The notes below the pieces were generated by a model. That model was given only the letters and a program-made list of their open reading frames with translations. It made no database searches and was not told where the DNA came from. Below are positions 21,190 through 33,304 of a stretch of 64,000 nucleotides of DNA, piece by piece (position 1 is the first letter of the stretch; each line of letters begins with the position of its first letter). A program made the position numbers and the translations under genes. Source of the stretch: Symmetrospora coprosmae (Eukaryota; Basidiomycota; Cystobasidiomycetes; Symmetrosporaceae); NCBI GenBank assembly GCA_008802785.1, contig VUYT01000001.1, forward strand, positions 806,001 through 870,000, read 5' to 3'.

Positions 21190-23276
21190 TTAGTCATCCT
21201 TCTTCAGCATATCGGTCACGCCATTCAGAGGAGGCAAGACTTCGTCACTGGCTTTCAAGGCTGCCTGTCGCGCAAGCTCCCTCGCCGGTACCTGAGAGCT
21301 TTCGATGGTGTCGACAACCCAACGAAGCTGTGCAGTGGCAGATTCGTCAGGCTGGCAGTCTGTCTCGAATGCGCACTCCAGAAAGCTCACGCACGGTCGC
21401 GGGCGTTGAGAAGGCATTGCGATAGCCAAGGACTTTGCGGGCTCGCGAGTCGTCGATATCAACGTCAACGCACGCGGTGTTCCACTGTGAGTTACGAGAC
21501 GGTTAAGCGGCGCCCGGCTGCATACTACGTCCGTGATCCGGCCCTTACGATAGCCGGCTGCAGCTGGTACAATTTGCCCCACTCCATCCACTTCGGATGC
21601 GGAGAGGGAACTGTCTTGTAAAAGATCTTGTAGACAGGCAGAAGGCAGTAGTACCGCGTCCAGCAGATCGCCTCTGTGTTGGCCAGGGTTCGTCAGTATC
21701 GGACACCGGCATACAACTTCCTCTGACGCCCACCGAGCGCATGCGACAGCGCATACAGCGCCAGAGGGTAGAGAGGCGTGTACTTGAGATCCTTGCTGGC
21801 AAAAAGCTGGATTATGTGACGCAGCTCTCGCCAGGTGTAGTTGTTGTGGTCACCCGTGACGAGGCTGAGAGCCGAGGCGGTGATCAGACGCGCTTGTCCT
21901 ATATCATCCAGATGAGACTTACAAGTGCTCCCCTGCAACGTCCTGTGGCCGCTCGAGAATGGCACGCTCGTACAGCAGGAAAGCAGCGGCCAGGTCCTGA
22001 CAATTGATGAGGTGCTCTGAGTGAATGCAGCTGAATGAGTTACTGTCCGCATAATGCAGCTTTGCAGCTTTGCAAAAATAGAGGCTTACGGGCGTGTGAG
22101 TTGATAATGGTAGGGTTTGTATCCTGCCGCATGACTGTGGACATCTCCGTTGGTCGCCTTGGCCGAATTGGATCCACGACGGAGTTGCGCACTCACTCAT
22201 CCCCGCAAGCAGATCGTTAGGTCCACAAACGCTCATTCCAGGCCGTAGCTGACAAATATCACGGTCAGCTTGTACAATCTGGCGATTGAGCGCGATGCGC
22301 GCTCACCACGCCGGTCGTGACGCCTTGAACTCCATTCACTTCCCGCACCAGCCGGTCAGCTATAGCCTTGGTCACGGCGTAGCAATGGCTCGCAAGATCT
22401 TTGTCTGGTATCTCCCGGTCATCGGTAAGGGTCCAGCTCGACGGGTACCCGCTGCGGTAGTTCCAGCCGAGACGCATGAAGAGCGGCTCATACAGTTGCA
22501 CGGCAGCTGACGAGCAGAATACCAGTGTCTTGTCCGACGAAATGTCCGGTAATGACCTGAGCGCATCGAGGACGTGCTTGGTGCCATCGATGTTGACTGC
22601 TGCGGAGAGCCGGTACGTGAAAGAGCTCCGTTCCCAGAATCGGATGGCAGCACAGAGGTGGAAGACACTGGTCACCCAGAGTGCATGAGAGAGGATTGGA
22701 GAGAATGAATTTCCGCGTGCGTGAGTGAGGAGCAAGACGACGTGACCTGTCAGGCGTGCTGACGAAGCGGAAGACAGCTGGCTGGTGGCGTTGCCGAACT
22801 TACACGTCCGGCTTGATCTCTGCGAAGAGTGCATGTACCGCTTTCGCGTCTGTTATGTTGCACTTGACAAAGTGCACTCCATCAAGGCTCGTGAGGGTTT
22901 TTGGGAGCGGCGAGATGTCCATGCAGTAGATTTGGCGCTCCCCACGCCGGTGCAGGAGCTCGACGACGAAGGCGCCCAGATTGCCAGATGCGCCAGTTAC
23001 CAGGTAGCGCCGATCTGTGGCTTCCGCTATAGAGTATGTACCAGCAGAGGCAGTCTTGAGGACATCGATATCGCACCAGGCAACTCCGTCGGCGAGCAGT
23101 TCCTCATCTGTCGGAAATGGTGTTCGGCGTTCGAAGCGACTGGCATCGAGGCGCAGTCCGACGAGATAGCAGTAGATAGACAGAGCCGCGACGGCGGCTA
23201 TAGCAATGTACCAGATCATTTGAGGATCCGCAGCCATGGCAGCGAGAGAGACTGCGGTATATAGGATGCGGACCAT
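21190..23276 (-). CDS. Membrane-anchored 3-beta-HSD / sterol dehydrogenase-type SDR
   Basis: Nine exons, complement of 22804-23276, 22307-22667, 22197-22248, 22090-22134, 21923-22016, 21734-21864, 21549-21673, 21395-21484 and 21190-21327, 502 residues, all phases consistent. The family is the extended short-chain dehydrogenases that include 3-beta-hydroxysteroid dehydrogenase and Erg26/NSDHL, which oxidise sterol 3-OH groups with NAD(P)+. A membrane helix lies near residues 20-42. The Rossmann motif is TGASGNLG and the catalytic YxxxK is YAVTK near residue 252. Splicing recovers KPDVVFHLCAA, GVLRPGMSVCGPNDLLAGM and DIDDSRARKVLGYR, a typical C-terminal segment. Intron 6 is placed at 21674-21733 (60 bases); a nearer GT would leave only 33. 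The substrate is not deducible: sequence favours a generic sterol dehydrogenase over certain Erg26. Confidence 0.8.
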
Positions 23277-23451
23277 TGCAAGAAATCAAGCCGCACACGT
23301 GCTTCGTTCGGCAAGGATCGCTCAAATGGCGTCCCTGTACCTGATTCTTTCGCTAGCCAAGCGTCGGCCCCCTTCTATGAATACAACAACGATAGGCACG
23401 TATACGAAGACTTACAGCCCTCTAACCAGATAACTGATTGACTCATACTAG

Positions 23452-26400
23452 TCACAGGCTGCCAAAGCCTGGCAAGGTACTGCTCCTGAACAGGTGACTA
23501 GCCTCGGCGAGGAAGTCGGCAGGCGAGTTCGGCATGCTCTTTGCGCTCGCAAGACCCGAGGAAGACTGTGCCATTAGGTCGGACAGCTGTGCCGCAGTGG
23601 TGAAAGGCGAAGAGACGATCGGCAGGGACATCTCGGCAGTCCAGGAAAGACTGGGCGGTTCCGCGAAAGCCGCTCGATTGGCAGAGCTCGGTGATGATGC
23701 TGATATGGAGAAGGATACCACGACGCCGTTGGGCTGTGACGCGGATGCGTGATCTCCAGTCTGGCCAGCTTCTGACGATTCCGAGGAGACCGGTGAAGCA
23801 GGGCCGATCTCCCTTTGGGCAGCTCCTACACTGACGCAGTATGTCGCGTACCGCTCGAGCGATTCTGCAAAAGTAGAGATGAACGTGACGCGTCAATACG
23901 CACACTACAATGGACGGGGACGCAGAGCGACGCACCAAGCGGACTGAAACCATGCAAGCGAGAGAAGCTCATGATTTCTCCCAAAGCGTCAACGGACTCT
24001 GCAATCTGTGGACATGGTCATGATCAGCTCTACTGTCTCCCAAGCAACCGGAAACCCAGGCAGGCATGTATAGGCTCACCTCGAGGACGCGAAGAGACCG
24101 CTCGCTGACACTGGGGATGGCTACGCACGGGGGCGGGACGCAGCAATGTTCCCAATCGATGTTCTCGCTGCCGGACTGCGCCGTAGAGTCCGCAAAGTCA
24201 AGAATCTTGACGCCACTGTCTTGGATCGTGACGCTCTTACTCCTCCTGCGTCGTCCTCCTGCGAGCCCAAAGGAGTCGTCTGGAAGCTGCGCCGTTGCCT
24301 TCCGTTTTTGGGCGCCGCCGACTGTTTCAGGGGCAAAAGCAGGATCTTGCTTCATTGGCGAAACCCCGTCAGATGGTGGCACAAGGTACTCCGGCAGGAG
24401 TGTGGGCGATGACATAGCATCGTGATTGTCTTGCGTGGTCGAAATGCGCGAGGCAGAGAGAGCTGTGGGCGATAATGAGTCCACTGAGCTGGGCGATGCA
24501 GCGCGTGCCGCCGCCTTGCTGCTCCGTATAGCATCCCGCCGAATGTACTCTGTGCTGGTGGAAACATCGTAGACCAGGCTGCTCATGCGCAAACCATCGC
24601 TGACAGGAAGACCGTCGTGCCCAAGCTCGGGGGGCTCCGCCGAGAAGGTGGCTGACACGCTGCCTTCCCAAAATACCTGGCAGCCTGCGTTATAGCCCAC
24701 GATCCAGGTGTGCTGGGTCTCGACGTGGTATCCAATGACTGGGCCATGCTCGAAGGCATGCACCGTGTACTCTGTTGGCGACTCCAGCAGGAGCTGATGG
24801 CTACGCACGCCAATCTCCCTGAGTACCTCATAGAAGCGCGGTAGCGCGGCCATTGGAACGGCTGTGCATCATGTCAAGGGGACCCAGTCGTCATTTCGAG
24901 TGCGATCGAGACAGACCTGCATGCAGCTATACGCACTGAAAGGGTTGGTGCCGTGTTCACCGATGTCGTAGGTGATCTTCGTAGATGGCAGGTAGAAGCG
25001 GTTGGCCCAATTGCGCAGACCCTCAATACCGGGTTGCTGTCACCGACGGTATATCATGGCGGCCATCAGCATGTGGCGCCGCGATCGTTGATGAGGTCGG
25101 CTGCACTCACTGCGATGGCAGCGGAGAGCGCCGGCCCAAGCTGCAGCATCCGCATTGTCGCGATACCCATGGATGACGGGCGCCTACGTAGGAGGACAGA
25201 GACATTAGCGAGGCGTAGCAGGCAGATACTTCGAGGAGTACTTCCTTGGACTCACATAACGGTATCTCCAGACACGCCGTGTACCAGATATGCACTCTGG
25301 TCCGCATATCCCGCTTGCAGTTCGGATGTCATGTCCAGAGGTTGGGCAGGTTGGAAGAGTGTCCCAGGGCCCGAGAACTCTAGTCCTGAAGTGGTCGGCC
25401 ATTCTTCGTGCCCAGGAAGGGCAATGTGGCGAGCAAGGTCGAGTACGACTTGCTCATCGTGCTGATCTAGCGCTGACTGCATGTGCCCATTGGGCGATAA
25501 AGCGGCTTGCGCAAGAGCGTGACCCTGACTGGACTGCTGGGAACCGATGGCCGCAGAGACGGCATCATGTGATTGAACAGGTTGGGAGCCTGTTATGGTC
25601 ATGGCTGCAGATGGCTCCCCGTATCCAGCAAGAGGACTGTTCGCAGGCGGGTCTTGCGCAGCATGCGGCGTACTTTGGGGCAGGGACATGGATGATTGAC
25701 TAGGTCTCCGAGACAATGCGCCGGTCGAGAACTGGCCCATATCGGAAAGACGGCGTTGCAGCGATGCTACCCCTTGACCTAGGGCTTGGTTCGCACTGGA
25801 CTGACGCGCCGGCTGTTGAGCCTGAAGCTGGCTCTGTGACTGCCCTTGCGCAGGCATCTGGCCGTGCGCGGCTTGCCATTGCAGCTGAGCTTGCATCTGC
25901 ATGTCATCAGGGGATGCGAGCATTTCCTGTGTCGCATCGGCCGAGTCCCCGGTTATCTGCATGCGTTCGTCTTCCTGCTCCTCCTTTGCGGTCTGTTGCA
26001 AAGGCTGCTGATTGTCTACTTGTGCATCGGGCGCATAGCTAGCGCCTTGGGTCGCAGCACCTGAGAGGCCACGCTGTATAGGTTGCGATAGCAGCCCGTT
26101 CCCACCTGCAGATGGCTGCCGGTGAGCCTGTGTGCCGGTGGCATCGAGACTGCCATTCGTCGTTGCTGCAGACTGAGCCGCCGAAGCTTGCTGAATCTGC
26201 GATGCCCCTGCTGAGAGAGTAGCAGCCTCCTGAGAGCCAGCGGCAGGCTGGATATGATGAGTCGCTGCTTGAGCAGCTGTCGCAGCTTGCTCCTGCTGCT
26301 TTTGCCGATGTTGCTGGTATTCAAGCTGCAGCCGGTATTCATTCTGTCGCTGCTGAGTACGCTGCGCCTCTTCTTCGGCCTGAAGCTGGTTCTGCATCGC

Positions 26401-28790
26401 CTGAGCTGCCTGTTGCTGCTGTGCCTGTTGCATGGCCTGACGCTGCTGCATTTGTTGCTGGGCGTGCTGCTGCTGCGCACGATGCTGCTCTTGCGATTGC
26501 AATTGGTCTTGCTGCTCTTGTTGCTGCTGCTGCTGGACCTGCTGTTGGAGCGCTGCATGCTGCCTAGCATGCGTGTCCTGCTGCGCCTGCTGCGCCTGCT
26601 GCGCCTGCTGCGCCTGCTGCGCCTGCTGCGCCTGCTGCGCCTGCTGCGCCTGCTGCTGGGCTTGCTGCTGGGCCTGCTTCTGGGCTGGAGCCTGCGCTTG
26701 CTGCTGCGCTTGGGCTTGCTGCTGAACAGCAGCAGGAATCTGGGTGATCTGATTCTGCGACAAGCTGCGCATGCCGGCCATGTCCGGCCTCGCAAGCATC
26801 GATCCCGGCCGGTTCAAAGTGAGCTGTGGCTGGCTTGCCACTCGATGCAGAGGTTGGAGATCCGGACTCGTCCCCTCTGTCAAGGGCAGACTGCTCGGTG
26901 CCTTCGCTTGTCCGTGCGGTCCGGGCCCAAAGGGACTTTGCTGGCCATTCTGCGCTCCGTGAATTTGCATCTGCATTAGCGGATTTGGATGCTGTTGCTG
27001 CTGATGCACCTGAGGCTGGGGCGAATGCGACAGCATCTGAGCTGACGGAGCCCTCAGCGAAGGCGACTGCGATGTACCCGCTACGAGACTTGGCGGTATG
27101 CGTTGTGAGACTGGCACATGCGAAGGGCCTGCACCGACCTGCATCGGTCGTTGAGCCGCGTGCTGCGGTGCGTTTTGTTGGGGCTGGCCTTGCGGACCTG
27201 CCAGCTGCGCCTGGGGATGCTGCGTAGGCGGCCCTTGGCGCACATGCGGTGAGCCAGGATGCTGTTGCTGTTGCGTTTGTTGCTGTTGCTGTGCAGCCTG
27301 CTGTTGCTGAGCAGCCTGCTGCTGCTGCAAGTGTTGCTGAGGCTGTTGATTCTGATGATGCTGATGGTGCATCTGAAGCTGATGCTGCTGATGCTGCTGA
27401 TGCTGATGCTGCTGCTGATGCTGCTGCTGATGCTGCTGCTGATGCTGCTGCTGATGCTGCACCTGAGCCAAGGCGCGAGGCGTTGGATGTCCTCCTGGAA
27501 TCGAGTTGCTGGCAGCAAGGTAGGCGTTGTACTGCGACACGGGTGCGACTGGCGCGCCATTTTGATAGTTCGCGGGCGGTCCATGTGGACGAGCTTGCTG
27601 AGGATGTACTCCGGGCGTTCCTGGATGGTGTTGCTGCTGCATTACCTGGACAGGCTGGCCTGGCTGCCGTGCCTGAGCCTGCCCGGTGAACTGATGTGGA
27701 TGCTGATTCGGCTGCATGTGTTGATGCGGGTGAGGCGGTCCGAGAACATGCTGTTGTGGATGGTGCTGCTGCTGATGCTGAATGATGACAGGCTGACCAG
27801 GGTGGTGATGAGGTTGATGGGCAGCATGCGGAGCGTGCACCTGGGCCTGCCATCGCGGAAGGCCAGTGAAGCATCGGTAAAGCGGCGATATGGGCAGATC
27901 CCGCGAAGCAGCAATTCAATATGCGCGCATTGGGTTGCGGGAAGCCGGCACATGGGCGACAGCGTCGATGGGTCGCCCAGAAGGAGCGAGGTACCGCAGA
28001 TCGGAGGTGAAGTCGGGAGAGAGCAAGGGTGCGGGAAGGGAAGAAAAGGACAGAAGCGGCCGGGGTAAGCCCAGACGAATTAAGGTGTTCGCGGACAGGA
28101 GCGGCGATGAAGGGGCCACCGGCAGGACGCGGCCGTGGAGTGAGAGACAGATTGGTCAGTATTTAGCTAAGCGCATATGCACGTTGCTCTTGGCTGTGTC
28201 TCGCTTGTATAGCACAGCCATCTGCAGGCCAGACTCACGGGAAGCGCCACTTGTCCAACGGGAGTGGGACGGGAAGCTCCGACCAGGACTCGCCTGGGCT
28301 GAGCCTGCGATGGGCCGGCCTGTTGCTCATTCTGCTGCTGCTGGTGGTGGTGATGCAGCAACTGCTGCTGCTGCTGCTGCAACTGAGCGGCCGTCACGCC
28401 AACATATCGGTAACCTGGCGGCGCGACAGGAGGCCCTCCTGCTCCAGCGGGCACGATAGCAGCAGGAACAGCGTGCATGGGAGCCTGCATCACTTCCTGG
28501 TGGTGATGATGCGGAAGGCCGTGGGCCATGGCAGGGCTCTCGGATCCAGCATAGGGCAGCGGCGGCGGCTGCTGCTGGTGCTGCTGGAAACGCTGGCTCG
28601 AGGCCGTGGGGTATCCCACCGCAATCATCTGCTGAGGAGGCGGCCCGGACAACACACCCGCCTGATGCAGATTCGACTGCTGGTATCCCACCGACGGCGG
28701 TGGAGGCGACGCTGCTGCTCCTATCGACGGCACTGCAGGAGATGTCGCCGTCGTCAAAGCACCGCGTCGTGCCGCCGCCCTTGGGGGCAT
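23452..28790 (-). CDS. Giant Gln-rich LIM-domain-binding (LDB/SEUSS/MFG1-like) transcription cofactor
   Basis: Seven exons, complement of 28239-28790, 25256-27840, 25111-25183, 24937-25036, 24080-24861, 23936-24005 and 23452-23864, 1524 residues, all phases consistent. LDB-type proteins scaffold transcription factors; yeast Mfg1 works with Flo8/Mss11 in filamentation. The LIM-binding domain, at about 1045-1140, is rebuilt over four splices: MRMLQLGPALSA, GLRNWANRFYLPSTK, then VPMAALPRFYEVL. It continues with SERSLRVLE, IAESVDALGEIMSFSRLHG and ESLERYATY. The first 1000 residues are Gln/His/Ala/Pro-rich. The intron between exons 1 and 2 (27841-28238) is 398 bases against about 73 elsewhere, so exon 1 could belong to an alternative transcript. 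The C-terminal stop follows a Ser-rich tail. Confidence 0.77.
26578..26652 (-). repeat. CTGCTGCGC nonamer array (Gln-Ala-Gln codons)
   Basis: About eight tandem copies of CTGCTGCGC on the plus strand, translated on the minus strand as repeated Gln-Ala-Gln inside the LDB-like protein. Flanking sequence is imperfect CTG/TTG repeat. Confidence 0.88.
27259..27470 (-). repeat. Compound TGCTG(T/A)TG repeats (polyGln/His)
   Basis: Imperfect repeats of Gln codons interrupted by His (CAT/CAC), in periodic HQQ-type units such as QHQQQHQQQ, within exon 2 of the LDB-like gene. Confidence 0.75.
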
Positions 28791-29479
28791 GAGAGCCCTC
28801 CTTCCCTTTCAAGACCGCGGCGACCCCGGTCGCGGCGATGAGAGGAGACGAGCTCGCCGCTTCTTGCACGCCGAGATGCCAGAGTGCGCGTCTGACTGCA
28901 GTCAAGCGATGAGCGATGAGGCTCCGCTTTTCTTCTCGAGAGCTCTCTACGCGTGCTACGTCGAAGTCGCCGAGGCGCGGTCCCTGAACAATGGTGCAGG
29001 TGCTCCGAGCGATCAAATCTCCCTTCGAGTCGAGAAGAACGGTTCTTAGCACCCAGAGCGGGCGACTGTCATTCGAAACCTCGTCTTCATCGTGGATGTG
29101 GGAGGCCTTGTCAAAGGAAAGGTGGAGACACTCGAGTCGTGAGGCACGTCTCGAACCACCTCGCTTCAATCATGTCGAAACTCGGGATTGCCGCCCAACC
29201 CGGGCCGTGCTAGCGTGCCATCAGTCAGCCGCACACTGCCATATACATCGTCTCGTTGCAGAGAACGTACAACGCCTTCAAGTAAGCCGAACATTGTCAC
29301 TAGGGCATAAATAGCAGGCTCAAAGCACCCCAGAGGATATCCGTCCCATCGGCAAAGGCAAGCGCGTGGCTGTGCCGGCATCTGCAGACAATAAAGCTTG
29401 GGAGGAGCGACTGCATTGCATCAGACTGCTCAGATGGACATTGGCACTTGCTGCGTTGCTACAGAGTGTCTCATGCGGA
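28791..29479. other. Intergenic region between the LDB-like and PNUTS-like genes
   Basis: About 690 bases with the LDB-like promoter and the downstream part of the PNUTS-like gene. A minus-strand open frame at 29166-29381 could be an alternative 3' exon of the latter, but shows no recognisable domain. Confidence 0.4.
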
Positions 29480-32400
29480 TCATCGCCAGGCGGGGTACGA
29501 TCTATCAGCAGGACGGGTGAGATAGAACGGTCGAAGTCAGATCAGGCTTCCGTCCCGTTCAGCGAAGGAACTGCACTCACGATTGATAGGGCTGTACAGG
29601 GATCTGCTGTGCTGGCGCTTGCTGCTGGTGCGGATTGGAGAAGCCCCCCTCGGAGAGTCGCGCCAGCAAGGCTGACAAGTCCGCAGTGCCTGGGATGGCT
29701 GGCGCGGATTGAGACTGCGCGATGCCCGTCTGAAGATCTGCCGAGGAGCTGCCTCCGGCGCCGGACATGGCTGCTGGGTTCAAGCCAGCAGCACATGGTG
29801 TGGGGCCGTCCCGGTTGTAGATTGGGTTGTCGTAAGGTCGCGTCTGTGCTTTGGCAAGAGCGAATGACACAGAGTCATTATGCTTCAGATCGTACGAGAG
29901 CGTCATGCGCGTCACATCGGACTCGTCCGGTAAAGGGGCTTCGGAAAGGCTGGCCAATGTTGCCGATTCAATGGGAGTGTCGGGGATATCCGCGTCCTCG
30001 AGGTACGACACCGCAAGCACGGTCGCCTCTCGCTCTTCTTGCACTGTGCGTTCCGGCTTCTCGCTTCCGATGAGTTCTGCGTGCGGATAGACGGCGATGG
30101 TCTCGAGCTGTTCGGCGGTGAGGCAGGGATCGACAACTGCAAGGGAAAGGGTCTGAGCATGAATAGCCGGGCCAACTATCGCCCCTGGACACAAGGCTCA
30201 CGCGGTGGCATCTCCCACTCCACTTCTTCTGACAGCGAATGCATTGCTGCACCCTCCGCTTCGCCGCCTCCGATAGACTCGCCCTCCGTATTGAAGTAAT
30301 CCTGTAGGGACAGGGCGACCTATCAGCCCTGCGAAGCATCGCGCACCATATCCGGATCCAAATGGCTTACGCTAGAGGCGATCTCGTTCCCGAACTCGTC
30401 GCCATACACGAGCACCTCGACAAACTTGATCTTGGTCAGGTTGGCGTCCGACTCCCATCGCACGCTCTTCTTGGCCTTGTTCCCAGGCCTAGGCACCGTG
30501 CTCGCCGCACCAGACGCAGCCGCCATGCCATCCTTGAGCATGGTCAGCTGCGCGCCGATCGACATGCCGTTGTTGGCCGCCTCCTTGTCCTTGAGCATGT
30601 CTTGTATCGACATTGCGAACGGGTCGAATGGCGCAGCGGGCGCAGCTGGTAGTGGTACAGGCGCAGGAGCTGCAGGCTTGACGGGAGGTCGCGCTGCAGG
30701 AGCTGGCTTGCGCCTCGCGAAGGCAGGGAGGGTTCGACCGGGGATCGTCTTGGTACCGGCGGCGGTCGTTGCGGGCCTGGTCGTCATGCTCGATGCGGAG
30801 GGGCCAGCTTTGGTGGTAGATGCAGAGCTACCATTGGTGCCCACAGTCGAAGTGGCAGTTTTTCGTACGGGCTGGGCTGGTTTGCCCTGGTGCAGAGCCG
30901 GCGTAGGCGTGTTCAGCGTTGATCCTGTGCTCCGCGAAGACGTCGCCGATAGTGCGGGGCTGACCCTGCGCTTCTTTCGCTCGCCTGGTGGATTGAACGA
31001 CGGGTGTGCAACTTAGTGCCACTGTGTCCGATGGTCCCCTTTGCCTGCGTTCAGCTTACCTTCATCCTCCTTCGAAGAGACTGCGGTCTCCGCGCGCTTC
31101 TTGGAGGATGCGGTCTCCGATCCATCGTTGCGCTGAGACATCCTTGTCCATTTCTTGACCAGCTGCCCTGCGATATCTTTCGTGACTGGTCGAAGACACA
31201 GAGGTCACTGTTCAGTCGTTCTCCCCTCGGCGCACCGCAAGCCCTGAGCGGCCATACAAATGCGACGAGCTGCGACTCACTCTCATCAAACACATTAGAA
31301 CGAGAAATGGTATTGACGTGGGTGCCGACACCTCGCAGGCTCGTGAGAACGTCGAGCGTGATGGGTAGCTTGCGCAGGACCTGAAGATGTTCGCACGTGG
31401 GTGTGATCGAGATTATGTCAGCCACGGATCCGCTGAGTGCCGACATGGCTGAAATGCTACGAAACGGCAGGGACAGCAGGACAGCGAAGGGTGGAAGGGA
31501 GAGACCGGAAATCGTGCGGGCGCCCTGCAGCGCTCGTTCGCGCGACGCGCCCACAGCTTCGACAGGGCGTTTCCGAAAGACGAGGGCCTTCCGAAAGACA
31601 AGGGCCCCCTTGTGGCAGCAGCGTTGATGGAGGAAAAGCGGGTTCGACGATCCCAAGGCAGCTACTTCCGCGCCCCTAGCCGACCGACGGATTACGGATG
31701 TCCATTTCGCTCCTACCGCACGGCCCGCTGCCTTCAGCCCTGCGGCAGAATGCTCCTCCCGCTCGTTGAAATTGGAAGGTGCAGCCCGGCCGATGCAGGC
31801 ATAGATGCAGGCCAGCCTTTGACGAATAGGGCAACAGGGCACACTCGGCATCTCTATGTGACGGCACGCGAACGTACGCCCTACAAGCAAGCCTACTCTG
31901 GAGCAAATGGGCAACGCCCCTGGTGTGACGTGGAGGGAGGCGGCTGTGGAAAGGTCTGCAAGTCCAAGAGACGTCAAAACTCACCTCTAGCGTCACTTGT
32001 GCTGTCTTCTTGATGGCTGTCTGGTCCATGGCATCATTGCGCGTGGACTTGCCCTTTGCGATCAGAGCAAGGTCCTTGACCCAGTCGGCAATCAGGACGG
32101 TCGCTCTCGGGTCAACGACAAAGACTGTATCAAAGTCTTCGAGCGTCTCTTCCTTTATTGTCTCGAGGATGAGTGCGCGACCTTCTGGAGGCACACTCAG
32201 GTCCGTCACGCTGGCGTCGCGCTCGCCTCTCGTCGATGCGCCCTCTGGCTCAATGACGTAGACGCCGAGCCGGTCAAACAGCTTGCGCACAGTCTTGTTG
32301 GGCGAGTTGTTGGCAAGAGAAAGTGCTCGCTCAATCTCCTTCAGATTCAGCTTCCAGTGTTCCTCGCTCTGAGCGCGAAGCTTCTGCGCATCTGTCTGCC

Positions 32401-33270
32401 CTGATGCTGGCGGTGTGGGCGTGGCGGATGACGTTGATGCGACCGAAGAGCCTTGCTGACTGGATAGAGACACTGCTTGACTCTTGCTTGTCTTCGTTGT
32501 TTGCGGCGTGTTGGACGTGGATGCTACCAGAGGGGAGCGACCGACAACTGAAGCGGTCTTCTGCTTCTTAGCTGTACTCTGCTGTGGTGCCGGGACCGGC
32601 GAGTTGCGCGGCGAATCGACACGCGGCTGCACCAAGATCTCGACCTCAACCTCCTGGCCGCGAGGTCGCTTGTTCGGCTGGCTCTGACGCGACTGCTGCT
32701 GCTGATGTTGTGCATTGTAGATGGTACGGTGAGTGTCCTGCGAGCCGTTGACCTGGTATGCTGCAGCCTGATTGAGCTGCTGAGGCGAAACGGAGCTGCC
32801 CTGAAAGGATTGCTGAGGGTAGAGGGACTGTTGCGGCTGGACCTGGTGACTGTAAGAGAGGACAGCCGGGTTGAGGTAGCCGGGGTTGAGGCTGGGCTGC
32901 GTACTTTGCGATGTTGACTGCTGGGAGAGGTGGGAGTAGGGCGGTGGCTGGGAGTAGGCTGGGGGCTGAGTGTACGCAGGTGGCTGCGATCCCGTAGTAA
33001 TGGGTGCGGGCGCTTGCTGATGGGGATATGAGTGTAGCGAGGGGAGAGGCGAGACCGAACGGCTGGCAGGCAAGCCGTTCCCATTTACGGCTGACGGTTG
33101 GATGTATTCGTCCATGTCGAATTCTAAAGGTGTGTTGTCCTCCTGCGAGCCGTCAGACGAACCCTCTGCATCGATATCGTCGGCTGCATGGGCCTGGGCG
33201 GTCTGCCCATTCGAAACGGCGACAGGCTGGGTCTGGCCGGGACGCTGTGGGCTCGGCCGTGCAAGAGGAG

Positions 33271-33304
<34 letters not shown>

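Noticed and set aside
21674-21706. A 33-base intron in the sterol dehydrogenase gene
   Set aside because: Too short for this genome; an upstream donor at 21733 in the same phase gives a normal 60-base intron.
26578-26652. Regular repeat considered as a CRISPR array
   Set aside because: The copies are contiguous, without spacers, and translate in frame as Gln-Ala-Gln within a gene.
28327-29169. Minus-strand 280-codon frame spanning the LDB-like exon 1 and its upstream region
   Set aside because: Overlaps the exon in another frame; composition is that of shadow frames, and no family motif is present.
29166-29381. Minus-strand 71-codon frame considered as a small gene or last PNUTS exon
   Set aside because: No domain features and no clear splice into it; kept only as a possible alternative 3' exon.
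29366-30073. Plus-strand 235-codon frame
   Set aside because: Antisense to an exon of the PNUTS-like gene that splices correctly; no recognisable content.
30302-30346. A 45-base intron in the PNUTS-like gene using a GTGCGC donor
   Set aside because: An upstream GTAAGC donor in the same phase gives a 69-base intron, matching local intron size and donor type.
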